Assembly: GCA_027596075.1 (NCBI GenBank) | Contig: JADGJC010000202.1 | Coordinates: 3,990-67,989, forward strand | DNA from: Rhizophlyctis rosea | Lineage: Eukaryota; Chytridiomycota; Chytridiomycetes; Rhizophlyctidales; Rhizophlyctidaceae | Direction of reading: 5' to 3' | DNA length: 64,000 nt | Shown: positions 32,103-42,943 of the stretch, one piece after another | Position numbering within the stretch: position 1 is the first letter of the stretch | Layout: the number at the start of each line of letters is the position of its first letter | Program-made: the position numbers and the translations under genes | The notes under the pieces: generated by a model | The model's database searches: none | The model's input: only the letters and a program-made list of their open reading frames with translations | What the model was told of the DNA's origin: nothing

Positions 32103-34165
32103 GAAGCAAAACCTTTCAGCAATGTCGTCCAATCAACGCAACAGTCATCCTCCCACTTCAAAACGCAAACGCAACACCACCTTCCTCATACCAGAGCGTC
32201 AAAGAGACACACAAAGCGATTCCTCCTCAGCATCAACATCACATCACCAACCTCCCTCTCGCGGCCTGTCTCCACACTCACATTCCCGCATCCACAGTAC
32301 ACTCCAATTACTCTACAGCGAAGAGGACCTCGTCATACCATTCCTCCATCCCGCATTCTCTTCCAAAAATTACTATTACGCCCCTGACTACCTCGACATC
32401 ATCAGCCATCCCATGGATCTTGGGACCATCCTCAAGAAGTTCGGGGAAGGAGAGTATGCGACCGCCGCGGAGTTTGAGAAGGATGTGGAGTTGATGTTTT
32501 CGAACTGCTTTGAATATAATTGGGATGGGGATCGTGTGTGGACTAAGGGCAAGAAATTGGAGCGGGTTTTTGATATGGAGTGGAGAGGGTGGAGGGGAGT
32601 GTTGTGAGCGCTGATATTCGTGATGGAGGAGTAGACCACGCAGAGTGGGAGGAAGAGGTTGGGACGGTAGGGAGCCGGATGGAACTGGAGGGGAGCAGTG
32701 CGACGAGGTCCAAGGATATCATATTGGTGAGTGATATGATGCCGTTGCTTTTACGGGTTGAACATGTTGATCTTCATCACATCCATAGACTCCGGAACTG
32801 TCCGTTGAAGAGCTCATCCAAATGCGAGACGAATTAAGACGCAAAAAGGAACAACAAGAAAAGCTTGACATCATATCGGAGATCAACCAACTACGAGCTG
32901 ACATCGCATTGAGAAGTGTGCACCAGATGGACGCAGTTCACGCACATGACGAAACAGTGAATAGCGCTGCTTCGTCGCGCGGGACGGAAAGTGGAACAAC
33001 TAAACCATTAGCTCGGAAGTCGCCGAAGGGAATACCCAACACTGCAAACAAAGGGCGCAAGTATAACACGAATCGCTCACCTCCACCAAAAATCAACGCT
33101 CGTAAGCGCGACACTATCTCCAGTTCAATCGATGAAGATGTTAGAGACGACACATCCTCCGACGGCTCTGCATCGGACTTTAATCCACGAGCAAGCTTCT
33201 CCTCCCCGGCATCTACCTCGTTGCCGCCACCAATCGAAGCAAATGAAGCCGAAGCCCTCCGCCAACGTGATGCCTCCTATGAGCGTCAGGAACAACTCGT
33301 CAAGGAACGCAACGAGGAGCGGAATGTGTGTGATCAGGAATGGAAGGCATCGCGACCACGAGAGGGGAAGATTTGGAACGGGATGTCGAGGGAGAAGGGG
33401 AAAAAGCCTGCCATTGCGCAGACGGGTGACTGTGAATCTGCACGTGTTTCTAATGGCAATGGGTCACGTCTACCTAGTGATATTTTCATGAAAAAGGCTG
33501 GTGGTGCAGCATCGAAGTCGCGGTTCGCGAGGGGAAAGAAGCCTGACCAGAAGATGTCTCGCGGACAACCGACGCCGGCCACGACGCGCAACATCTTCGC
33601 CTCGAAAAGCCCCAACGTCAATAAACCTTATGGGAGTGCACCCTCCAACAGCAAGAACAAAGAACCCACCCATCCCCGTCCTCCACAAAACCACAGACAC
33701 CTCCAACCTCCCCGCCGCAAATCAACTGCCACTCCAATCCACCTCAGCCCAATCTCCTCAGACTCGCCATCAAGCTCCTCCGACTCAATACCTCTCGCCC
33801 GCTGTCGACGTCGTCCTCCTCCTCCTCTCCATCCCTCAACAACCTTCCGTTCCGCTCCTTGCCATCATCGCTCAACAACCTTCCGTCCCACCATCGTCAG
33901 CGACGACGAGGAAACTACACCCGCTCCACGTCCGACGCCTCACAGCACGTCGAAAGGTATTCCGGATGTCGACGTGCGGGGTGAGGGAACAGCAGGAGCG
34001 GGGGCTGTTGGTGGAAGTGGAGCGCCCTCCGTGACGAGGCAGGTTGAACCAACAGTGGCGCAAGAGGAGGAAGAAGAAGAAGAGGAGGAGGAAATCGCTC
34101 ACGGAACCGTCCTGCCATGGTTATGGTTGCGGCGTGAGATGGTGCCGACGCTGCCATCCGATTGA
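32101..34165 (+). CDS. Bromodomain protein with a long low-complexity C-terminus
   Basis: Exon 1 from ATG 32101 has a basic, Ser-rich start (SKRKRNTTFLIPERQRD). One bromodomain follows: STLQLLYSEEDLVIPFLHPA, NYYYAPDYLDIISHPMDLGT, FEKDVELMFSNCFEYNWDGD. The stretch includes the acetyl-lysine Asn (SNCFEYN, Asn late in helix B). The frame then changes. A short intron from about 32597 (GTGTTG) to about 32648 would join to EEVGTVGSRMELEG. A clear GTGAGT...CATAG intron (about 32727-32788) leads to TPELSVEELIQMRDELRRKK, a coiled coil and a disordered tail with Glu runs (about 34065-34090), stop 34165. Nuclear reader of acetylated histones is the likely role. The first splice is uncertain, so two adjacent genes are possible. 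Confidence 0.65.
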
Positions 34166-34829
34166 ATGCAGGGTTTTCGCTGTTGGCTGTTGAAAAGCGG
34201 AATATGGGAAGTTGAGTAATGTAGTGTGTTTTGGCTTGAGTTTTGCATGTAACGTGGTGTGTTTTTGGGTTCAGTTTTGCATAGGCAAAGAGGTATACGG
34301 TTGTGTGGTTTATGTAGAAGTTCATCATCTGCATGTCTGCATTCAGTCTTATTGCATCACACGAATAGCTAGTTAGAGCAAGCTTTTCATTGTTATGTAG
34401 TTTTCTTGCATGCTTATTTTTCTCATTTGCATTTGTGGTAATATATCATGCTGAGGCTAGCTTGCATCACATTTGCTGCTATTCGGCATATTTCAGTTGG
34501 AGGCTTTACAATAGCGACCATCAAGATTCTGGAATTGCCTGCATTGGGGCCAGTCATGTCCACCGTCTCGATGTTGGTTCCAGTGAAGGGGGTCACACCG
34601 CACCAGAATACAATCCATTGAGAGCGCGACTTCAGCATGTCGAGGATGATGGACCTTGTCTCAGAAGATTGGCCTCAGTATAGATTCAGGACATCAAGCA
34701 AATATCCAGGGCTTTTGAAAGGAACGTTGTTTGTTTACTTCATCTCCACACTTCAAGCCACCGCCAATGTAAACAAAACCGGAGCGATAAAACGACCACT
34801 ACTTGCCTCCACTCTGTGAAATCTACCAA
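34166..34829. other. Intergenic region
   Basis: No gene, RNA or repeat is supported in this stretch. Confidence 0.4.
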
Positions 34830-36215
34830 ACCGTTTTTTGAGTTGTTTACCAATCTAGACAAGTTCAGCATCGTCTCCCTTTGTCGACATGTTGAAGGCT
34901 TTGCATCCAGCGATTGGAATGCACTGCGTTCCGGCGTTGATTATGAGGAAGAGCTCGAATCCTTGATTTCCACATGGACCAAAGAAACTAGGAAGGGAGT
35001 GAAGGGCAATTCGTGGAGGATCAACCCGCTAATGGAAGGTAAGCAAAACAACCGAATATTCAAGGTCCAACACCAACGACGACCGGACCATGGCGATAGA
35101 ATCCAGAAGCTTCTCTCGCGCGTTGATTGATTGGTGAAAAGCACTCACGCCGCATGTTAGCTTCCAACACTGAAGCTCCATCTCGACGTTTTCTCCCTAC
35201 TCCCAGATCGTTCATTTCTCGAATTGCTGTTTCCTTTTCTTCCCCCTCTATGAGAAAGATCGACAGCCAAGCCTTCTTTGTTTCAGCGTGTTCACCCTCA
35301 TCCAAAGTGCTTCAGGACCGCCGCACGGGAAGTGCACGACCTAGCCAGACTCACTCAATGGCACGATGCACTCATCAAATGAGTCAATGATACTCGGTAT
35401 GCTGTAATATATCATTACCTCCCAACAGGCGACGCAGCTGACGCGTTTCGCTGGAACAAATGGGCCCAGCTTCTCCACCGGACCACTTTCGCCTCCTCCA
35501 CCCAGCATGGTCGCATGGTCTGGGCCTGGTGGCCAGCCTTCGTATTCTCAAATTTATCACCTCAGAAAGGCATGGGCGACTTGGAACTGTTCGGGTGTAA
35601 TTCACTGTTGAAAACTTGATGCTGATGCCTCGAACCGGCAAATTGAGCGTCTTCGCAGTTTACTACCCTTCATCGCGGCATGCTGGTAAGTATGCCTGCC
35701 GCTCTGCGCACACAAGAAAAGGCCATGTACTTTTTTAATCACTGGCTTACAGAGAAGATGCACTGCATTTGGCAAGATACCGACTTTCCCGACATCAAGC
35801 AAGATGCCTACATCATCTCTGACGGCGACCGCGAAAAGTTGTTGCAGCACTACTTCAACAATGAGCTTCGGCGAACCTACTTCCACCTCAACGTCGATAT
35901 CTGCTTTTCCTCGCCCTACGTGAAGTACAGCAATCTGCAGTGTACTAAAGGCTAGAAGTACCGGAGGGATGATACCACAGAAGACATATTTGAAGCTGTC
36001 TTTGCCGGCTGGGAGTTGGTTGGTCAGAGCTGGGGCATCTGGGAGGAAGAGGTGGCATACTGGGAAGAGGCCGTGTTGCAGAGAAACACCAAGCGGGGAT
36101 TGGGTGGATACCTTCAACGAGCAGGAATCCTCTCACAATCAGACGTACAATTTCCTTTCGATTTATCACCGGGGCTTTGTGGCGGAGTATTTTGGAACGC
36201 AGGCTGTTGAGCAAG
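34830..36215 (+). pseudogene. Unknown multi-exon gene or degenerate gene
   Basis: Several pieces have coding character but cannot be joined fully. SDWNALRSGVDYEEELESLI ends at a GTAAGC donor (35040). HPHPKCFRTAAREVHDLARL then TQWHDALIK follows a TTTCAG acceptor (about 35286). GDAADAFRWNKWAQLLHRTT then QHGRMVWAWWPAFVFSNLS starts near 35428. DADASNRQIERLRSLLPFIA ends at GTAAGT (about 35690). DFPDIKQDAYIISDGDREKL then LRRTYFHLNVDICFS lies at about 35780-35950. In-frame stops at about 35378 and 35617 and a phase clash at the last junction suggest decay. I do not recognise a family and no start codon is convincing. Confidence 0.35.
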
Positions 36216-36873
36216 GATTATTTGGCAGCCGGCTTGTCGATCGAGTTGGGAAATATACACTAGGCAGATATTGGCCAGGTTGTGGGGAACGACATCGAAA
36301 AGAGCCCAATCTTGGGTGACGGGTATTTTGTATGGGTATCCGGTTTAGAGCACCATGTTGTGTATGGTTGGAGGGATACAGTCAGAGAGTGACTTAGAGA
36401 AGTGGGGGATACAGAGTCAGAGAGTGGAAGCTACACATCTGCCTGAAAGCATGGCCCAAAGCCAGTCTTGCATTGCCGGTGTTTGTCCGCCCACAAATGG
36501 AAGGTGGACGTGAAGGAGTCATGTGCATAGTTTGCTGTAAAGTCTGTAACGATACCTGTGCTGTATGAGTACGAACATTTGCTTGACCCATCTTCACTTG
36601 TTTCCGTTGCGGTTGTCATGTAGTTGTTGACACACTAACGTGGTTCACTGGGCAATCCAACGCACATGCTCTGTCGATTTTGCGCCCTTCGAAGGCGGCT
36701 ACAGGGTGCAGATATCCAGATTGCGGAATGGGCAAGAGTTTTCAAATTTTGTACACTGTGTATTGTGTGTTCAGTGTTCTGCTATCGAAAAAGAATGAGC
36801 TCTGAAATGCTCACTCGGAAGGCATACCTTTGCCTTACACTTCATTCCTCAAGTTTTACAACCACAGGCTCAT

Positions 36874-37348
36874 CTAACCCTTCACCAAAACCCCACCAAC
36901 TTCCCCCAAAACCCTCGCCACAACCTGCTCGTACTCCGGATGACAATCAATCACAAAGAAATACACCAACGGCTTCCTCCCAAACTGCTTCTCAACCCTC
37001 CTTTTGCAACTTCTGGGCCATTCCATCGAATTCTTATTTCACAGTCAGTCCCACACTCTCGATTTCATCAAGTATACGAGCGCGGGCGGCGGTGTCCAAG
37101 TGGTTGCTGCTACACGGTCGGTTATTGCCCGTGTGAACCTGCATGGTTGTGGCGGCGTTGGCGGGTCCAGGCTTGATTTCTGAGGAGGTTTGAGTTGCGG
37201 GTTTTGGTGTACGGGAGCTAAAAGACCCTGCAGGAGTAATCCATTCCCCGCGAGTCCTCGCTGGGAAGGCTGATGCCTGACGGGGCCTGAACCGAAGTAA
37301 AGAAGGTTGGAAGGGGAGGGCACGGATGGTGGACCTAGAAGGGAGCAT
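36874..37348 (-). CDS. Small unknown protein with a possible mitochondrial presequence
   Basis: The ATG at 37348 opens an Arg/Ser-rich segment with few acidic residues (MLPSRSTIRALPFQPSLLRF), typical of a mitochondrial presequence. It leads to ARARILDEIESVGLTV and a stop near 37034. A second block in another frame reads KRRVEKQFGRKPLVYFFVID then CHPEYEQVVARVLGEVGG, with stop at 36874. The blocks look like one gene, but the roughly 40 bp between them needs a splice or a frameshift I cannot place. No family recognised. Either a small two-exon gene or one damaged by a frameshift. Confidence 0.35.
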
Positions 37349-37713
37349 TTCGTTTGAGGATGCTCAGCACACGAATGAGGGTGAGAAGTTCTTCGCGATG
37401 TTTGAAGCAACGAGATTGTAAACTTTCTTCAAAGTGATGAACCACCATGTATTTACAAACATGCGCGTCATCAGAAAAGACTGGATCGTTGCTTACGTTT
37501 ATCGATGTGATTGGAAGAGATTGGCGTCCAAGTCACTGCATCATTCTCCTTCTCTGCACAAATACTCAATCCAACACCACATCAATCTGAATCCTACACG
37601 CGTACAAATCCAAATTTTCATTGAAATCTATCATAAACTAAACAAAACATCATATAAAAAAGATCGCTTCTTAAACTAAACACTAAAGCCTTGCCAACTA
37701 AGGTACCCAAAAT

Positions 37714-40700
37714 CTACGCATCCCTCAACCTAACAAAGTTCTCCTTCGCAAGTCCCAACGCATCAATCTCCGCCTCGAATGCCTTGATCTGTGTCATCAT
37801 AAAACCATTAACATCCTTCACGACAGAAGAAAACACAAACGTCAAAAATCCAACATCCACTCCATACCTTCTGATCATTCCCCTCCCTAACATTCGCCGG
37901 AATCTTCACCTCATACCCCTCCACCTCCGTCAACTTCCGGATCTTCTCCAACCCCTCCTTCGCCTTCCCAATCTTCGCATCAAGCTTCGTAAGCTCGGCA
38001 TCGAAGTCCACGAATCCCTGAAGATTGCCAAAAACACTTGTCAATACTGCCCTTCCACGCAATACCAAACACACAAAAGAAACAGTTCCGTAACCAACAA
38101 AAAGACGAGACACAACAAAACTTACGCGAACAAGCAAAAACAAATTACACTCATCGTTCACACTATGCGGCGCACACCCTGCCGGAACTTCTCCATTCAA
38201 CGGCAAAACAGTCACGTTCTTGCATTGCTTCGCGAGCGTCTTAATAATCGGGATCTGCGACTCGATAAGCTGTCCAATCTCCGTGCTTGCTTGGATGTAC
38301 ACTGAAATAACGATACTCAATGAGTCCTCAATTTCAGGCGAGAAACAGGCAGAAGAGTGCTTACACGTCGCCTCCTTAATACTGTAATCCGTAACCAAGG
38401 ACCGAATAGCGTGCACGACCTCGTTCACAAATTCATAGTCCTTCTCCGCTTTCGGGCTGTCCCACTCCGCAACCTAAAGCAACCGTGAAATCACATCCAT
38501 CAGCAAAAAACGCCCATCGAACATCACCCATCGCCACAAACCCGAAAACCAAACGCGGCTCACACAAGATCCCTTACCTCAACCGGATACCTAGCCCTCA
38601 TAACCGTCGCCACCCCCTCCCCACCCCTCCTCGGCAACCTCTGCCAAAGCTCCTCCGTAATGAACGGCATAAAAGGATGAAGCAACCTCAACCCATAATC
38701 CAAACAAACATAAAGCGTATTCCTGCACGCCCTCTTCCCTTCCTCATCCCCACCCGCAATAACCGGTTTCGAAATCTCCAAATAAACATCACACAGCTCC
38801 GTCCACCAAAACTGATAGATGGCTGTGGTGGCTTGCATGAAGTTCATGGCTTCGAGGTGCCGGTTGGTTTCGCGGATGGCGTTGTTGAGTTTGGAGAGGA
38901 TCCAGGCGTCGGCGAGGGATTCTTTGCCTGTTAGCTGTTTTTTGGAAGGAAGATTGTTAGCAGCATTGCTCTTACAGTTCATCATTTGCGAACACTTTCG
39001 CTTGAATGATACCTTGAACTCAGCGTCCGGCTTGTATCCTTCCTCAAGGTTGATAGTGCCCAACTTGATAGCATTCCATAGCTTGTTACAGAACTTGCGG
39101 TACCCCTCCACACGAAGAATGTCCAGGTTGATGTCACGACCGGCAGCAGTGTACGCAAGCAACGCGAAACGGAGGGCGTCGGTACCGCATTTGGGAATGC
39201 CGTTGGGGAAGTCTTGTTTCTGTGAGAACCATCAAAATTAGTCCACCAGAGATCTGATAAGGGAGCAACAACATCAATCTTTATTCCCCTTACCTGACCA
39301 GCCTTGGCCTTCACCACCTCACGCGGGTCCAAGTTCCCGTCCTCCAACCGCTTATGAAGAAGCTCCAAGCTAATACCCTCAATGACATCAAGCGGGTCGA
39401 TCACATTGCCCAAAGATTTGGACATTTTCCGACCATGTGCGTCCCGAACCATCGCGTGGCAGTACACCTAAAACAGATATGTAAGTCATGATCAAAATCA
39501 AATGAATGAGCCAGCGCGACCACAAACCTGCTTAAACGGCACCTTCCCCGTCAACTTAATACTCATCATCACCATACGAGCAACCCAGAAGAACAGAATA
39601 TCCCATCCGGTCTCGAGCAAGGAGTTCGGGAAAAAAAGGTCGAGGTCTTTGTTCTGTCGATACATTCCTTCTGTAAGTATCTTAGCTGCTTTCTCACTCT
39701 CAATAAACGCCGCCCACCTTGTTCGGCCACCCAAAGATAGAGAAAGGCCACAACCCAGACGAAAACCACGTATCCAATACATCCTCATCCTGCTCCAACG
39801 TAATATCCTCCGGCTTGACGTTGGGGAACTTCTTCAATGCGCGTTCATGTGCTTCCTCCGCTGTGCGGCCGGAGACCCAGTATTTGCCCTCATCAGCTTG
39901 AGCCTATCAATAAGACAAAACACATCCATGAGCAAACAACCCCCCTTGTAAGGCTGAATCGCCATTCAACGATCTTACATCCTCCTCCTGTCCCTTAATG
40001 CGGACCCAGTAAGCCGGCACGCGGTGACCCCACCACAACTGCCGAGAGATACACCAATCCTGGATGTTCTCCAACCACCGGTACCATTCCTTCTCCGATG
40101 TCTCGGGGATGATTTGCATTTCACCGGAACGAACAGCCTGTTGCAAAATCTGTATCAGACATAGCCTTCGTGATGATAAAAATCATGAATGGTTCGTTCC
40201 TGACCTGCAACGCCGCGTCCGCCATGTCCTTGCAGTTCACCCACCACTGAGGCTTCAACATCGGCTCGACGATGTTACCAGAACGCCTGTGGAGATGTGT
40301 TCAGCAAATGAATTGAAACGATGCAGGAATCCCCCCCAAAAAAAAAAAACATCACTCACGTGCACTTAGGCAACTGCATCTTGTTGTCCTTAGTCTCAAC
40401 ATAAAGCCCCATCTTCGTCAAGTCCTCCTGAATTTTGATACGGGCATCGAAACGGCGCATACCCTAATTTCCTTTCCCCATGAGTACAGCATCCCCGCCA
40501 GAAACACAAACCAACAATTCCTCACCGTATACGGTGCACCAGCCTCATTCACCAACCCATCATCAGTGAAAATGGAAATGAACTCCAAGTTGTTCCTCTT
40601 TCCGACCTGATAATCGTTGAAATCGTGTGCGGGAGTAATCTTCACCGCACCGGTACCGAAAGCGGGGTCGGCGTAATCGTCGGTGATGATGGGGATGCGG

Positions 40701-42226
40701 CGGTTTTGGAAGGGGTGGATGACGTATTTGCCGTGGAGGTGCTATCATAAAAAAATAGTGAGTTATTATTGTCGAGGAATATACCAGGTAAACACGACAC
40801 TACCGTATATCTCGTGTCCTTAGGGTTCACGCAAATAGCGGTATCTCCGAGCATCGTTTCCAGACGCGTGGTGGCAACAACAATCTTCTCGTCTACACCG
40901 TATAACAAGATATTGGTAGATGCTCACACCGGATGCCGTCCATGCCGACTACTTACCGGAATCCTCAACCTTGTAAGCAAAAGAAATGATTGTTCCAAAC
41001 TCATATTTCTTATTGTCGTGATCAGGAACCGAAATCATTGTCCGTTTTTCCAAATCTATGTTCTCCACCTAATGCAAACCAAGTGTGAGTTGATGCCTCT
41101 TCTGAACAATGAATATCACAAGTTGCCAACCTCAAGAGTAGAGAGCGCGGTCTTTAGCCCAGTACACCAGTTCACAAGCCGGTTCGAACGGTAAATGATT
41201 CCTTCGTCGTGCAATTGAACGAATGCTTCCACAACGGCTTTGTTGAGATCCTATTAGGACACCATGCATCAGAATGCCGTACCGCTAGAGGTATTTGGAT
41301 ATGTCCCTACCGGATCCAAAGTGAAACGAGCCCGATCCCAGTCCACCGAAGATCCAAGACGCCGAATTTGATCGTAAATGCGGTTTCCATACGCGTCCTT
41401 CCATTTCCACACTTCCTTAATGAACACTTCACGCCCCAAAGTGTGACGCGTGATTCCTCGGTCCTTCATCAGCTTCTTTTCCACAACCGTTTGGGTAGCG
41501 ATACCGGCGTGGTCACAGCCGGGGACGTACAGTGCGGTCTTGCCATGCATTCTGTGCCTGATTTTCCTCTGTCAGTGTGCCATCTTTGCTGATGCCGTTG
41601 AACATCCGTAAAAACTTACCACCGCGTGAGACAGTCTTGGATGGAGTTGGTCAAGGCGTGTCCCAAGTGCAGAGATCCGGTGACGTTAGGTGGAGGAATG
41701 GGTATAACGAACGTCCCCTCTGGCTTTGTCTTTCCGTCCGCCGTCAACTCTGGGCTGAAGAACTTCTCCTTCTCCCACCAATCATACCATGCAGATTCGA
41801 CAGCAGTCGGATCGTAGCTGGCGGCCATAGGAGCACTAAGGTCTATCATGATACTATGAGTAAATGATGTTTATGTTTACACACATCATTGAAGAGGCAC
41901 CTTTCTTCTCTCCTTTCGGTGTTGTGTTCACAAACTCTGGCTCTTCTACGGCGGGTTTGGCTTCCTTCTTCTTCTTCTCTTTCTTCCCTTCTCCCGAAGC
42001 TTCAGCAGCAGCCTACGGCAACAGTTACATATAGACAGGTTTAACGCGTTTCAGCGGTGCTGCCGGTTACCTTTGCAGCAGCGGCAGCAGCCTGAGCGGC
42101 CTTCTTCGCCTCGAACTTCGCCTGCTTGGCGAGCTTCTTCGGGTCAGTGGTCTTCTTCTGACCGTCAGCCGCCGCGTCCTGTTGCTCCGCAGGAGCTGGC
42201 GCGTTCTTCTCTTCTGGTTGAGTCAT
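37714..42226 (-). CDS. VAS1: Valyl-tRNA synthetase (class I)
   Basis: This multi-exon gene attaches valine to tRNA-Val. The N-terminus is [12 protein letters not shown] then a Lys/Ala-rich extension ([20 protein letters not shown]), as in eukaryotic Val[19 protein letters not shown] and the HIGH box in [19 protein letters not shown] lie at about 41650-41800. [19 protein letters not shown] and the CP1 editing domain follow. [16 protein letters not shown] is at about 40000-40050. The KMSKS loop sits in [14 protein letters not shown] at about 39400. Anticodon-binding motifs are [20 protein letters not shown] and [16 protein letters not shown]. The C-terminal coiled coil ends [14 protein letters not shown] at stop 37714. 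Introns interrupt it at least twelve times. An in-frame ATG at 42406 would add a 60-aa presequence (see findings). Confidence 0.93.
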
Positions 42227-42406
42227 TGTTTTGGGAGTTCGTTTTGACAGATACCGGTGTTGTTGGAGCGAAGGTTGCGGATTCAGTTGAATAGGCAGAT
42301 ACCGCCCCAAGTATGCGATACGTGCAGCGGTACAATAAGGGTAGTTTATCGCAACCTTCTTCTGTATATGAGCGTGGCAATATACCCAGCAGCGACCAAT
42401 TTGCAT

Positions 42407-42943
42407 GCTATGACCCCCGCAGATCTTCACACGCCAAAAGTTTATTTATTGGAGGAAGTTGTGAGGAGGTGGGAATCGAACCTGAGCCAGCAAGGTGGCA
42501 TAGTGGCTTGACGCCACAATCAGTTGGGTTACACCATCCATGCAATGTCAGTCATTTCGGCTTATGTCAGCATTGAGGTGCACGCGTGATGATTGGCCAA
42601 ATTGGTCTGACATGTGTGCTCGCCCACGGGCAACAACGTGTTTACCGCAGCGTGGCTTGCATACACATCAAGCCACGCACTGGTAGAGTGTGGCTGGGTG
42701 GGGTACACCGGTAGACCGGTTGGCTGGCCCGCGTTTGGCCCGGACTGGGCCCGATTCACACACGATGATTGGGAACCCGTTATCTTCCCTACTACCTACT
42801 TCTTCACTATTTCCCACGCCCTGATCCTAAAATTAGACCCACCGGCATACACGAAAGATCACCTTACTTACTCCCATAAGCTGTGCATCCGCTGCCTAGT
42901 CCGCAGCACACCACTTACAACCACGGCGGGAGCAGAAACAACT
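42407..42943. other. Divergent promoter spacer between ValRS and pyruvate carboxylase
   Basis: This short spacer holds both promoters. A box-B-like GGTTCGATTCCC (minus strand, about 42472-42483) looks like a tRNA T-arm, but I cannot fold a complete tRNA around it. Confidence 0.35.

Noticed and set aside
42470..42545. tRNA-like sequence on the minus strand (GGTTCGATTCCC with flanking stems)
   Set aside because: The T-arm stem does not pair properly and no 7-bp acceptor stem can be formed. Only the box B word is convincing.
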